Shown here: piece by piece, positions 1-8,682 of the stretch
Numbering within the stretch: position 1 is the stretch's first letter
Layout: every line of letters begins with the position of its first letter
Assembly (NCBI RefSeq): GCF_000378065.1
Contig: NZ_KB899160.1
Span: 1 to 59,135, forward strand
Direction: 5' to 3'
Length of the DNA: 59,135 nucleotides
Source: Porphyromonas gulae DSM 15663
GTDB lineage: Bacteria; Bacteroidota; Bacteroidia; Bacteroidales; Porphyromonadaceae
Translations under genes and position numbers: made by a program
The notes under the pieces: generated by a model
The model's database searches: none
The model's input: the letters and a program-made list of their open reading frames with translations, nothing else
What the model was told of the DNA's origin: nothing

Positions 1-121
1 AACGAAGCTGAGTTTGGAATCATTCCAAATAAGCATCCGAAAGGAAGTGGATTTTGAGGTGAAAGAGAAAAGAAAGCGACCTTTTGGGACTTGCAATTCG
101 CTTTGTAGGAGGTCGATTCGT

Positions 122-231
122 GATTTATATATAAACCGTTTTCGATTTGTATATAGATTGTTTCTGATTTATATATAAATCGTTTTCGATTGATATATAG
201 ATTGAATGCCATTTGTATATAAATCGGATAG
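122..231. repeat. 22-bp tandem array of AT-rich palindromes (5 units)
   Basis: Five units begin at 122, 144, 166, 188 and 210, an exact 22-bp period. The core is the palindrome GATTTATATATAAATC, perfect in the unit at 166 and slightly degenerate in the others. The linkers are GTTTTC-like and variable. The array is intergenic. There are no unique spacers, so it is not CRISPR. Its function is unknown; possibilities are a protein-binding array, a cruciform-forming element or a minisatellite. Confidence 0.9.
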
Positions 232-257
232 CTCAAAAGGTCCTTATCGAGGGCTGT

Positions 258-313
258 AAATAAAGAGGCATGCGCCGAGTTCTACAGTGAACTCGGCGCA
301 TGCCTCTTTATTT
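258..313. terminator. Perfect 24-bp inverted repeat, probable bidirectional terminator
   Basis: The left arm (258-281) and right arm (290-313) are exact reverse complements around an 8-nt loop. The GC-rich stem is flanked by A-rich and T-rich ends, which gives a U-tail on both strands. It probably ends transcription from a gene left of the window, because no gene is visible between 1 and 733. Confidence 0.75.
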
Positions 314-683
314 GTGAATATTTTATGGAGGATCTGTTCCTTTTTATTTGTCTGGGACAACCTCCCCTTTATTCAAATGCCGGGATGTCGAATGTATCTG
401 TCGGGGCGACAATGCCGACCGGAAGGATCTCGTGTGGGAGGTAATTTCAGTACTCATGATTTATTATCGTTTAGTCGTTTATTGAAAAGTAATTCTATTC
501 GTTCGAAAGAGCGTTCGGTCGCAACATTAAGCTTCCCATAGCAACCTCTATCGGCCGGCAAATATAGCATAAAGTCGAAACCCGAGGGAATCGTAATCTG
601 TACATTCCATTGCCAAGAGCAACGGCCCGCCCATTTTATCCGTGGGTCTATCTGTTTGGTGATATGTGAAGGGTGAAAAGGTG
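314..683. other. Intergenic stretch with no recognisable gene
   Basis: This stretch has no ORF with a recognisable product, no tRNA-like cloverleaf and no clear repeat. An 84-codon frame starts at 287 inside the hairpin. It has biased, low-complexity composition and resembles no family known to me, so I do not call it. Confidence 0.5.
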
Positions 684-714
684 TTTAAGATTCGGCAAAA
701 ATAGTGTAGCTTTG
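684..714 (+). promoter_or_regulatory. Candidate Bacteroidetes promoter for the DUF4831 gene
   Basis: TTTA at 684-687 is followed, after 19 nt, by TAGCTTTG at 707-714. This fits the Bacteroidetes pattern TTTG-N19-21-TAnnTTTG with one mismatch in the -33 element. The start codon is 19 nt downstream. Confidence 0.6.
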
Positions 715-733
715 CAATCTAAGTTTTTTGAGA

Positions 734-1825
734 ATGTCCGCACAGACTTTTTTCTTCAAGCTACTGTTGCCTGCTTTGCTCCTTTGCACAGGAGTCGTTT
801 CGGCACAAACCAACGTTGCTTCCTATGAGCCTGTTCGCTACAATGGAGAAGGGATTGTCTATGCCCTCCCACAGACTCGCATCGTCGTACGGGCACAATT
901 AGAACGTACTATCCACAAGCCCGGACCGCTCCATCTCTATGCCCAAAGGTACTTCGGACAGGAGGCCGGCGGAGAACCGACCATCCATTACCGTCTGGGT
1001 AGAGTGATAGCCCGATCCGTGGGGGTACCCGATTTCGATCATGAGTATATAGTAGAGTTCCGTGCCGGTACGGTGGCAGACTTCGTAACCCTCAACAAAA
1101 GAGGTGTCATAGTCGGTATCAATGCCGACAGGCAAGACTTGCCGTCGCCATGTCCGGACACTCTCTTCCGCTTGCCGATAATACAGCCCGACATAGAAAA
1201 ACGTCCTGCTTTGCCTCAGGAATATACCGTGGCAGGCACGAAAGGAAAGCAAGCGGAGATCGCCGCCGCCCAAGTATTCCGCATACGTGAGAGCCTGATG
1301 GATTTGCTGACCGGTCAGGCTGAGAATATGCCCAAGGATGGAGCAGCTTTGCAGCTGATGACACAAGAGCTGAAAGCACAGGAAGCTGCTCTGCTGGAAT
1401 TATTCTACGGAAAGGAAGAGATTGCATGGGAAGAACGATCATGGACTATTGAACCCAAAAACAATATAAAAGGACAAATCCTTTTTCGATTCTCTCCACT
1501 TAGAGGGGTAGTCGATTCGGACGATCTTTCGGGAGAACCGGTTAGCTTCAGTCTTCGCATCACGGACAAGGCTCCGGAAATGGACGAAAAAGAGGCGGCC
1601 AAGTATGAAAAGAGTCTCAAGGGTATCGTTTACAATCTGCCCGGAGCGGCTCGCATTACATTGGAACACAACCGCAAAGTGCTCTTCGAAGAAGAACTTC
1701 CTATCACACAATTTGGCCGTAGACAGGCCTTAGCTCCCAAAATGTTCCGCGACAAGGGTCCGGCTATCCGCGTCGTATTCGATGAAAATACGGGAGCCAT
1801 CCGTCAAATCAACGAAAACAAATAA
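734..1825 (+). CDS. DUF4831 family secreted protein
   Basis: A 363-residue protein of the DUF4831 family, which is typical of Bacteroidales and has no assigned function. Residues 1-24 form a clear signal peptide (hydrophobic LLLPALLLC core, VSA at the cleavage site), so export to the periplasm or outer membrane is expected. The mature part has the family's opening, a tyrosine-rich repeat-like region with 'YALPQTRIVV' and 'YAQRYFG'. A TTG codon at 728 is in frame, but the ATG at 734 sits better behind the promoter and directly begins the signal peptide. The next gene follows after 25 nt on the same strand, though with an unrelated function. Family identification is from recall. Confidence 0.8.
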   Translation: MSAQTFFFKLLLPALLLCTGVVSAQTNVASYEPVRYNGEGIVYALPQTRIVVRAQLERTIHKPGPLHLYAQRYFGQEAGGEPTIHYRLGRVIARSVGVPDFDHEYIVEFRAGTVADFVTLNKRGVIVGINADRQDLPSPCPDTLFRLPIIQPDIEKRPALPQEYTVAGTKGKQAEIAAAQVFRIRESLMDLLTGQAENMPKDGAALQLMTQELKAQEAALLELFYGKEEIAWEERSWTIEPKNNIKGQILFRFSPLRGVVDSDDLSGEPVSFSLRITDKAPEMDEKEAAKYEKSLKGIVYNLPGAARITLEHNRKVLFEEELPITQFGRRQALAPKMFRDKGPAIRVVFDENTGAIRQINENK

Positions 1826-1850
1826 TAATCAACCATTAAAACGATTTCTT

Positions 1851-3383
1851 ATGCTAAAGAATCACCCTAAAGGACTGATCGGGGCAGCCCTCTCTAATAT
1901 GGGCGAACGCTTCGGTTTCTACATCATGATGGCAATTCTGGCTCTCTTCCTTGTGAGCAAATTCGGTCTCGAAAAAACAGAAGCCACCACTATCTATGCT
2001 ACTTTTTATGCGCTGATTTATCTTTTGGCCTTGGCCGGAGGGTACATTGCTGACAAAACGAAGAAGTACAAGGGAACCATCTTTGCCGGTCTTATGCTCA
2101 TGACTCTCGGCTACGCGATGATCGCTATCCCTACACCTACACCGGTGCCTAATTTTGCGCTTTATCTGACGCTTACCTGTATTGGCTTGTTTGTTATAGC
2201 CTTTGGTAATGGCCTATTCAAGGGCAATCTGCAGGCTGTGGTAGGGCAGATGTATGATGACCCTCGTTATTCCGACAAGCGTGATACCGGATTCCAAATC
2301 TTCTATATGTTCATCAATGTTGGAGCCCTTTTTGCTCCGATGATTGCAACAGGTATCCGTAATGGTTGGGTTCAAAGTCATGGATTCGAATATGACCCGG
2401 ACCTACCTGCCCTTTGTCATAAGCTCATCAATGGTACCATTACTCCCGAAGCGATGGAGACATTCAAACGCATTGCAGGAGAGGTAAGTGGTGGAACTGT
2501 AACGGACTTCTCTGCCTTTGCAAACGAATATCTCAATATCTTCAACACCGGATTCCATTATGCGTTTGCTGCAGCAATCGTTGCAATGTTTATCTCTATT
2601 GCAATTTACATTGCCAATAAGAAGAAACTTCCCGACCCCAGCAAGAAAGCAGCAGCTACGGCAGAAGCCAAAGCGGAAATCCAAATGAGCAGCACGGAAA
2701 TACGTCAGCGGATCTATGCTCTCTTTGCTGTATTCGCAGTAGTTATCTTCTTCTGGTTCTCATTCCATCAGAATGGTGTTACGCTTACATTCTTTGCAAA
2801 TGACTACACGGATTTGAGTATGATCGACATCAATTTGGGATTCACTCGAATCAAAGGTGCCGAAATCTTCCAGTCATTCAATCCGTTCTTCGTTGTATTC
2901 CTGACGCCTATCATCATCGGTATTTTCGGATGGCTACGCTCTAAAGGTATCGAACCTTCTACTCCGAAGAAAATTGCTATCGGTATGGGAATCGCTGCAT
3001 TGGCTTTTGTGATTATGTCCATCGGTTCAGTAGGTCTGCCTACTTCTGCCGAGCGTGAGGCTTTAGGCGGACTTACGAACGCACAGCGCGTTACACCTTT
3101 CTTGCTGATCGGAACTTATTTGATCCTTACCATTGCAGAATTGTTCATCAGTCCTCTCGGATTGTCATTCGTGTCAAAAGTAGCACCTCCTCACCTTCAA
3201 GCTGTGATGCAGGGCTGCTGGTTGGGAGCTACCGCTTTGGGCAATCAGCTTCTCATTATCGGTACGATTATGTATGAGAACATTCCTATCTGGGCTACTT
3301 GGGCTGTATTCGTGGTAGCATGTCTCATTTCCATGTTCACGATGTTGGCCATGGTTAAGTGGCTGGAGCGAGTAGCGAAGTAA
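1851..3383 (+). CDS. POT/PTR family proton-dependent oligopeptide transporter
   Basis: An inner-membrane symporter of about 510 residues that takes up di- and tripeptides with protons. This is a main nutrient route for an asaccharolytic, peptide-fermenting oral anaerobe. Many hydrophobic helices are visible, and the PTR2 signature FYMFINVGAL matches FYxxINxG. Near the N terminus is GERFGFY, the second half of the ExxERF motif, but the first glutamate is Asn16 here. The frame is open from 1782, which would overlap the upstream gene. I chose the ATG at 1851 because it gives the usual short N terminus before helix 1. A hairpin terminator follows at 3414. P. gingivalis is known to use a Pot transporter beside Opt and SstT. 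Confidence 0.92.
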   Translation: MLKNHPKGLIGAALSNMGERFGFYIMMAILALFLVSKFGLEKTEATTIYATFYALIYLLALAGGYIADKTKKYKGTIFAGLMLMTLGYAMIAIPTPTPVPNFALYLTLTCIGLFVIAFGNGLFKGNLQAVVGQMYDDPRYSDKRDTGFQIFYMFINVGALFAPMIATGIRNGWVQSHGFEYDPDLPALCHKLINGTITPEAMETFKRIAGEVSGGTVTDFSAFANEYLNIFNTGFHYAFAAAIVAMFISIAIYIANKKKLPDPSKKAAATAEAKAEIQMSSTEIRQRIYALFAVFAVVIFFWFSFHQNGVTLTFFANDYTDLSMIDINLGFTRIKGAEIFQSFNPFFVVFLTPIIIGIFGWLRSKGIEPSTPKKIAIGMGIAALAFVIMSIGSVGLPTSAEREALGGLTNAQRVTPFLLIGTYLILTIAELFISPLGLSFVSKVAPPHLQAVMQGCWLGATALGNQLLIIGTIMYENIPIWATWAVFVVACLISMFTMLAMVKWLERVAK

Positions 3384-3413
3384 TATAGGGTCTGTTAAAG
3401 ACTGACACTTCAG

Positions 3414-3448
3414 GAGGCTGTCTCATCTCGATGAGGCAGCCTCTTTTA
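3414..3448 (+). terminator. Intrinsic terminator after the POT gene
   Basis: A 13-bp stem (3414-3426 with 3431-3443, one G-T pair) has a 4-nt loop and is followed by TTTTA. It lies 30 nt after the transporter stop codon and separates it from bioB. Confidence 0.85.
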
Positions 3449-3503
3449 TATTCTATTGTTTTCTACTTGATCGGTAATAGCATCGTGGCTGTGGGGCGAT
3501 TAG

Positions 3504-3534
3504 TTTCTATTGCCGGAGCTTCTTTCTACTTTTG
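3504..3534 (+). promoter_or_regulatory. Candidate promoter of bioB-bioA
   Basis: TTTC at 3504-3507, 19 nt, then TACTTTTG at 3527-3534. This matches the Bacteroidetes -33/-7 layout with one mismatch. Transcription would start near 3540, so the ATG at 3576 is favoured over the TTG at 3510 as the bioB start. Confidence 0.65.
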
Positions 3535-3575
3535 TCGCGGATGCAGACCGGAAAGGATCTGCTCCGCTTCCACAT

Positions 3576-4568
3576 ATGATTCAGACGATCGAAAACAGAC
3601 TGATAAACGGTGGCGAACTAACTTTTGAGGAAGCCCTCCTGCTGGCATCCTCTGCCGATAAGGAAGCTCTCTACGAGACTGCACATCGGATCACCCGACA
3701 TTTCATGGGCGATAAGTTCGACACCTGCTCCATCATCAATGCCAAGAGTGGCAACTGCCCCGAAGACTGTAAATGGTGTGCTCAGAGCCGCCATTATGCC
3801 ACTTCGATAGAGAGATACGGACTTCTTACTGCTACGGTTTGCGCCGAACAGGCCGCTTACAACAGGCGGCAAGGCATCGGACGCTTTTCCCTTGTGGCCA
3901 GCGGACGCACTGCGTCTATGAACGAGATAAGGCAGATGGCCGAAAGCTATCGTGCCATCAAGCAACGAACGGATATCAAATGCTGCGCCTCCTTAGGGCT
4001 GCTCTCCGAAGAGAAACTACAGATATTATTCGACAACGGGGTGACCACCTACCACTGCAATATGGAGACGGCTCCGAGTTTCTTCCCCTCCCTGTGCAGC
4101 ACTCACACGCAGGACGAAAAGCTCGCCACCATCCGAGCGGCACGCCGTGTGGGAATGCGCGTATGCAGTGGCGGAATCATCGGCATGGGGGAGACGATGG
4201 AGCAGCGGATCGAATTTGCTTTCTTCCTGCGCAGCATCGATGTCTACTCCATCCCGATCAATATCCTGCAACCGATCCCCGGCACTCCGCTGGAGAGAAC
4301 TCCGCCTCTGACCGAAGAGGAGTACCTGACGACGGTGGCTCTGTTCCGGCTGATCAATCCTCGAGCTTTTCTTCGTTTTTCGGGAGGACGGGCACAACTA
4401 AGCCCTGCCGTTCAGCGCAAGGCTATATATATAGGTATCAACGCAGCCATTACGGGCGACCTCCTCACCACAACGGGAAGCAAAGCCGCTGAGGATATGC
4501 AGCTCGCTGAGGAATGCGGATTTCAAGTGACTAACGATACAGACTGGGAGGTAAGCTATGACCATTGA
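3576..4568 (+). CDS. bioB: Biotin synthase
   Basis: Radical-SAM enzyme that inserts sulfur into dethiobiotin, the last step of biotin synthesis. The protein has 330 residues, the normal length. The CxxxCxxC motif binding the 4Fe-4S cluster is Cys61, Cys65 and Cys68 ([12 protein letters not shown]). Conserved core segments SGGIIGMGE and [11 protein letters not shown] are present. An in-frame TTG at 3510 would add 22 residues, but it lies inside the putative promoter, so the ATG at 3576 is preferred. The stop codon overlaps the start of bioA by 11 nt, which indicates translational coupling. Confidence 0.95.
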   Translation: MIQTIENRLINGGELTFEEALLLASSADKEALYETAHRITRHFMGDKFDTCSIINAKSGNCPEDCKWCAQSRHYATSIERYGLLTATVCAEQAAYNRRQGIGRFSLVASGRTASMNEIRQMAESYRAIKQRTDIKCCASLGLLSEEKLQILFDNGVTTYHCNMETAPSFFPSLCSTHTQDEKLATIRAARRVGMRVCSGGIIGMGETMEQRIEFAFFLRSIDVYSIPINILQPIPGTPLERTPPLTEEEYLTTVALFRLINPRAFLRFSGGRAQLSPAVQRKAIYIGINAAITGDLLTTTGSKAAEDMQLAEECGFQVTNDTDWEVSYDH

Positions 4569-5838
4569 CGAAATGCTGCAATTGGATCGCAACCACCTTT
4601 GGCATCCCTATACATCGATCATAGATCCATTGCCCGTATTCCCCGTGAAGCGAGCCGAGGGAGTACGCATCTATCTGGAAGACGGCCGCGAACTGATCGA
4701 CGGCATGAGTTCGTGGTGGGCGGCCATACACGGCTATAATCATCCGCGGCTGAATGCCGCCGTAGAACGGCAACTTCGGGAGATGAGCCATATCATGTTC
4801 GGCGGTTTCACCCATCGCCCGGCTGTAGAATTGGCCGAACTACTTCTGAGTATCCTGCCGTCCGAGCTGAATAAAATCTTCTATGCCGACAGCGGTTCCG
4901 TAGCTGTGGAGGTAGCCATGAAAATGGCTCTCCAATATCAGCAAGCCTGCGGACAGAGCAGGGGTACCCGATTCGCCACGATCCGCTCGGGCTACCACGG
5001 CGATACGTGGCACGCCATGAGCGTATGCGATCCCGTCACCGGTATGCACGGCATTTTCTCGGGAGCCTTGCCCGTACAGTATTTCCTGCCACAGCCGAAG
5101 AGCCGCTTCGGTGGCGAATGGCTACCGGCGGATATGGAGCCGCTCCGAGACCTCCTCTCCGAAAAGGGAGCGGAGCTGGCAGCCCTCATCCTCGAACCCA
5201 TCGTGCAGGGAGCCGGCGGTATGTATTTCTACCATCCCCGGTATCTCGTCGAAGCTCGCAGACTCTGCTCCGAAGCCGGCGTGTTGCTGATATTCGATGA
5301 GATAGCTACCGGATTCGGCCGCACGGGCGAACTGTTTGCTCTCCGGCATGCTGCCACGGTACCGGACATTCTCTGCCTCGGCAAGTCATTGACCGGCGGC
5401 TATATGACTCTCTCTGCTACGATCACGACCGAAGCGATAGCTCGGACGATATGTTCGGGCGAAGCCGGCTGTTTCATGCACGGCCCCACGTTCATGGGCA
5501 ATCCGCTGGCCTGTGCCGTAGCGACCGAAAGCATCCGCCTGCTGCTCGAAAGCCCTTGGCAGGAACGAGTCAAGACCATCGAAGCACAGCTGCGCGAAGA
5601 GTTGTCACCGGCCATTTCGTTCGATAGCGTGGCCGAAGTACGGGTGCTCGGAGCCATCGGCGTAGTGGAGATGAAGCAGCCCGTGGATATGGCCACGCTA
5701 CAGCAGCGATTCGTCCGAGAGGGAATCTGGGTGCGCCCCTTCGGCCGTCTCTGCTATCTGGAGCCACCCTTCATCATATCGCCGGAAGATCTTCGCACCC
5801 TCACGCACGGACTTCTCCGCGTACTCAGTCAGGATTGA
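4558..5838 (+). CDS. bioA: Adenosylmethionine-8-amino-7-oxononanoate aminotransferase
   Basis: PLP-dependent class III aminotransferase of 426 residues that makes 7,8-diaminononanoate from KAPA, using S-adenosylmethionine as amino donor. Landmarks are HPYTS near residue 16, [13 protein letters not shown] at 51-63, the PLP aspartate in [13 protein letters not shown] (245-257) and the Schiff-base lysine Lys276 in [11 protein letters not shown]. The first 11 nt overlap the end of bioB, so the two form one operon. No bioC, bioF or bioD is seen in the window. These must lie elsewhere or the pathway is supplied otherwise. Confidence 0.95.
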   Translation: MTIDEMLQLDRNHLWHPYTSIIDPLPVFPVKRAEGVRIYLEDGRELIDGMSSWWAAIHGYNHPRLNAAVERQLREMSHIMFGGFTHRPAVELAELLLSILPSELNKIFYADSGSVAVEVAMKMALQYQQACGQSRGTRFATIRSGYHGDTWHAMSVCDPVTGMHGIFSGALPVQYFLPQPKSRFGGEWLPADMEPLRDLLSEKGAELAALILEPIVQGAGGMYFYHPRYLVEARRLCSEAGVLLIFDEIATGFGRTGELFALRHAATVPDILCLGKSLTGGYMTLSATITTEAIARTICSGEAGCFMHGPTFMGNPLACAVATESIRLLLESPWQERVKTIEAQLREELSPAISFDSVAEVRVLGAIGVVEMKQPVDMATLQQRFVREGIWVRPFGRLCYLEPPFIISPEDLRTLTHGLLRVLSQD

Positions 5839-6050
5839 TCCATTTCATTTGTCCGATAACCCCACGATTTGTGCCTGATTCGAAGGGGGGGAGTCGGCGA
5901 ATATGCCAATACTCCCGTACGAGTTTGCCATTTGCTCACCGCATGTGGATTAGCACCTGCCGACCTTTCTTTCGGCCATCCCGCTTGACGAGCGTTCGAA
6001 TTATCGCAACCTTGCCCATACGTCCCAAAAATCTGCCGATTGCGGTCTGA
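5839..6050. other. Intergenic region between the biotin operon and rplY
   Basis: No gene, RNA or repeat is recognised here. A short run of seven G residues occurs at 5886-5892. Reading frames are short and unlike known proteins. A dispersed repeat copy follows at 6051. Confidence 0.4.
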
Positions 6051-6180
6051 GTTTTCCGGAAAAATGGCTCGAGATTTTTTTCGTTCCGGCGCGTAAATTT
6101 TTTACTTCCCGCGCCGGAGCTAAAAAGTTTACGCGCCATGTTTTTAGACGTCACAAACGCGAAAATTCCCGGGCGTAAAC
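6051..6180 (+). repeat. Dispersed intergenic hairpin repeat, copy A
   Basis: One of five related elements in the window (others near 17722, 42592, 50491 and 58690). It shares the order 'ttttc-ggaaaa', 'gagatttttttcgttc', 'gcgtaaattttttacttc', 'gcgcc', then 'aaaattccc' and 'cgtaaac'. It is closest to copy E, which also has the 'cgtca/caaacg' and 'gaaaattccc' right end. Short internal complementary modules can fold into hairpins. It sits about 210 bp after bioA. Confidence 0.8.
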
Positions 6181-6369
6181 GACCGAACCGGCAGGAACCT
6201 GCCGCCATTGAAAAACTCTCAGACAATTTCCTCCGAAACGACACAGTCTCCCAAAGGCAGATCGGCCTGTGCCATGTCCTTCAAAAGGGGGGGCCATTTG
6301 ATTGTCTCCAAGAGTATTACTCGTTGTTTCCGGATTTGTAAGGTTTATACGCGGGTTCTTTATTTTTCC

Positions 6370-6377
6370 TATCTTTG
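6370..6377 (+). promoter_or_regulatory. -7 box (TATCTTTG) upstream of rplY
   Basis: TATCTTTG is an exact match to the Bacteroidetes -7 consensus TAnnTTTG and lies about 100 nt before the rplY start. A weak TTTA at 6344-6347 is 22 nt upstream. The leader is long enough to hold a regulatory structure, but I see no clear one. Confidence 0.6.
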
Positions 6378-6475
6378 CAGCGTTTTTGATGACTCATGGC
6401 CTCCGGCTTCAGGCGGCAGGTGTGATGGGAAATTAGGACAAGACTAATTTTGAGTAACACAAACAAGAAAAGAAA

Positions 6476-7054
6476 ATGAAAACATTTCAACTGACCGGTA
6501 CTCCTCGTGCCGAATTCGGAAAGAAGGCTGCCAAGGCCATTCGCAAAGAAGATCAGATACCTGCCGTTCTCTATGGCGGAAAAGGAGAAGGCGTAAACCT
6601 TATCGTATCGCAGGATGCCGTGCGCAATCTGATCTACTCACCTGAGATCTTCCTCGTGGAGCTGACCGTGGAAGGCAGTGGCTCATACAAGGCTATCCTG
6701 AAGGAAATACAATTCCATCCGGTGACAGACCGTATCATCCACATCGACTTCCTGCAAGTAACGGACGAAAAGCCCGTAGTAATGGAAGTACCTGTAGTCC
6801 TTACCGGACACGCCGAAGGTGTGAAGGCAGGGGGTAAGTTGAGCTTGGAAATGCGTAAGCTCAAGGTGAAAGCTCTCTACAGCGAGATCCCCGAGAAGCT
6901 GAATATCGACGTTTCCAACTTGCAGCTCGGCAAGACGATACAGGTGGGCGAACTCCACTTCGAAGGTCTGACCCTGATGAATGCAAAGAACGCCGTGGTA
7001 TGTGCCGTGAAGCTGACTCGTGCAGCCCGTGGTGCAGCCGTGAAGAAACAGTAA
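6476..7054 (+). CDS. rplY: 50S ribosomal protein L25 (CTC form)
   Basis: Ribosomal protein that binds 5S rRNA. The 192-residue length is the two-domain CTC form, compared with about 94 residues in E. coli. The N-terminal L25 beta barrel spans roughly residues 1-90 (ending with HPVTDRIIHIDFLQV) and the C-terminal TL5/CTC domain spans 95-185. The lysine-containing basic tail is normal. It starts at the ATG preceded by an A-rich stretch. The next gene, pth, is 142 nt downstream, an order common in bacteria, with a hairpin between them. Confidence 0.95.
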   Translation: MKTFQLTGTPRAEFGKKAAKAIRKEDQIPAVLYGGKGEGVNLIVSQDAVRNLIYSPEIFLVELTVEGSGSYKAILKEIQFHPVTDRIIHIDFLQVTDEKPVVMEVPVVLTGHAEGVKAGGKLSLEMRKLKVKALYSEIPEKLNIDVSNLQLGKTIQVGELHFEGLTLMNAKNAVVCAVKLTRAARGAAVKKQ

Positions 7055-7115
7055 AAAAAACGTACAGAAGCAAGACGGAGCTTCGATCGAAGTTCCGGCT
7101 TTCTCATAATGAAGG

Positions 7116-7162
7116 AGAGCCGCCCCCTGATACCCCTGACGCGGGGCTACGGAGGCGGCTCT
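7116..7162 (+). terminator. Hairpin between rplY and pth
   Basis: A 9-bp stem (7116-7124 with 7154-7162) encloses a GC-rich loop with a possible inner CCCC/GGGG pairing. There is no long T tail, so it could be a partial terminator, an attenuator or an mRNA-stabilising hairpin within an rplY-pth unit. Confidence 0.5.
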
Positions 7163-7196
7163 TCCGTATTCGAGAGTCCTATCTTACTCATAGCAT

Positions 7197-7754
7197 ATGA
7201 AATACCTGATCGTCGGTCTTGGCAATATCGGTGGAGAGTACAACGGTACGCGACATAACGTGGGCTTCCGGATGGTGAATGCTCTGGCCGAAGACGGCGG
7301 CGTGCAGTTCGTGGAAGCTCGTTACGGAGCGATAGCCCGTATGCGTGTGAAGAATGCGGAGCTGATCCTGCTGAAACCGAATACATATATGAATCTGAGT
7401 GGCAATGCCGTTCGCTACTGGATGCAACAGGAGAATATCCCTCGCGAACAGGTGCTCGTCCTTGTGGACGATTTGGCTTTGCCTTTCGGTACTTTGCGGC
7501 TGAAACCCAAAGGAAGCGATGCGGGGCATAACGGGCTGAAGAACATTGCCGAGGTGATGGGATCGGTCGATTATGCCCGTCTGCGTTTCGGCTTGGGCGA
7601 TGAGTTCGCCAAAGGAAGGCAGGTGGACTTCGTCCTCAGCCGTTTTACCCCCGAAGAAGAGGAGAAGCTGCCGGAGCTGACCAAGCATGCCGTGGAGATC
7701 ATCAAGAGCTTTTGCTTGGCCGGCATCCAAAGGACGATGAACCAGTACAACTAA
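7197..7754 (+). CDS. pth: Peptidyl-tRNA hydrolase
   Basis: Releases tRNA from peptidyl-tRNA that drops off the ribosome. The 185 residues give the standard size. The active-site residues match the E. coli enzyme: Asn10, His20 ([15 protein letters not shown]), Asp92 (VDDLALP) and Asn112 (GSDAGHNG). The following hslR starts 6 nt after the stop, so pth, hslR and the DUF1905 gene form a compact operon for ribosome maintenance. Confidence 0.96.
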   Translation: MKYLIVGLGNIGGEYNGTRHNVGFRMVNALAEDGGVQFVEARYGAIARMRVKNAELILLKPNTYMNLSGNAVRYWMQQENIPREQVLVLVDDLALPFGTLRLKPKGSDAGHNGLKNIAEVMGSVDYARLRFGLGDEFAKGRQVDFVLSRFTPEEEEKLPELTKHAVEIIKSFCLAGIQRTMNQYN

Positions 7755-7760
7755 AGAGAG

Positions 7761-8198
7761 ATGGAAGAGGTAAGGATAGACCGTTGGATGTGGGCTACAC
7801 GTATCTTCAAGACACGAACGATAGCCACGGATGCCTGCAAGAAGAGCCGCGTGACGGTGAACGGACTGCAAGCCAAGCCTTCGCGCATGGTACGTGTAGG
7901 CGACGTCATTCAGGTAAGGAAACCTCCGGTGACCTACTCCTTTCGCATTCTGGCTTTGGCTCAGAATCGGATGGGTGCCAAGCTGGTGAAGGACTTTCTG
8001 GAGAATATCACTCCTCCCGAAGAGTACGAGATACTCGAGATGCAGCGCATTTCGGGCTTCGTGGATAGGGCCAAAGGTACCGGGCGTCCCACCAAAAAGG
8101 ATAGGCGAGAGCTGGAGCAGTTTAGCGAAGAGATGCCGCATCAGCAGTATTCATTCGAGTCGTTCGATTGGGATGAAGAAGATTTTTCCGAAGACTGA
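7761..8198 (+). CDS. hslR: S4-domain RNA-binding protein, Hsp15 family
   Basis: A 145-residue protein related to Hsp15, which in E. coli binds free 50S subunits carrying nascent chains and helps recycle them. The S4 RNA-binding domain covers about residues 1-65 ([33 protein letters not shown]). A basic and then acidic C-terminal tail follows. Its position directly behind pth fits a role in clearing stalled ribosomes. The last 26 nt overlap the next gene in another frame. Confidence 0.88.
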   Translation: MEEVRIDRWMWATRIFKTRTIATDACKKSRVTVNGLQAKPSRMVRVGDVIQVRKPPVTYSFRILALAQNRMGAKLVKDFLENITPPEEYEILEMQRISGFVDRAKGTGRPTKKDRRELEQFSEEMPHQQYSFESFDWDEEDFSED

Positions 8199-8487
8199 GG
8201 CCCCCTTTTCTGAGGATAACGGCACGCACTCTCCGATCGAATTCGAGGCCGTCATCCGAAAGGTGGCCGATATGGATGCCGCATACGTAGAGATTCCATT
8301 CGACGTCAAAGCAGTATATGGCAAAGGGCGTGTGAGGGTTAAGGCTACTTTCGACGGTTATCCCTATACGGGGTCTATCGTTCGTATGGGCTTGCCCTGT
8401 CACATACTCGGTCTGCGGCAGGATATTAGGCGAGCCATAGGCAAGCAGCCGGGGGATAGCGTGCGTGTTACCCTCCTACCTGTCTGA
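8173..8487 (+). CDS. DUF1905 domain protein
   Basis: A 104-residue protein of the DUF1905 family, whose biochemical role is not established. The body (residues about 21-104) has the family pattern [45 protein letters not shown], followed by the [19 protein letters not shown] segment. The ATG lies within hslR, 26 nt before its stop codon, so translation is probably coupled. Confidence 0.8.
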   Translation: MKKIFPKTEAPFSEDNGTHSPIEFEAVIRKVADMDAAYVEIPFDVKAVYGKGRVRVKATFDGYPYTGSIVRMGLPCHILGLRQDIRRAIGKQPGDSVRVTLLPV

Positions 8488-8607
8488 AATGATTGCTATC
8501 GCTTCCTGCGGATAGCTTGTCTGTGGGAGTCGGCAGAAGTGAAGAATAGTCCTTGCACGATGGATGGATACGGATCCTCTTTCGACTGCAAGGCGGAAAT
8601 AAATGAT

Positions 8608-8615
8608 TAAGTTTG
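8608..8615 (+). promoter_or_regulatory. -7 box (TAAGTTTG) upstream of the PPi-phosphofructokinase gene
   Basis: TAAGTTTG matches TAnnTTTG. It lies 67 nt before the ATG at 8683. No good -33 element is present at 19-21 nt; TTTC at 8580-8583 is 24 nt away. The rest of the 195-nt gap shows nothing else. Confidence 0.5.
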
Positions 8616-8682
8616 TTTTGTCTCCGTTGTGTGTAGATGCTATTCGCCGGAGATACGGTCACATTAAGTTCAGCTTATTATT

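Noticed and set aside
122-231. CRISPR array
   Set aside because: Units are 22 bp end to end with no unique spacers, and no cas genes occur. The same holds for 27743-27852 and 47173-47705.
287-541. 84-codon ORF near the left edge
   Set aside because: It starts inside the 24-bp inverted repeat and shows no family resemblance.
1782-1850. 23-residue N-terminal extension of the POT transporter
   Set aside because: It overlaps the DUF4831 gene and adds a polar stretch atypical for the family.
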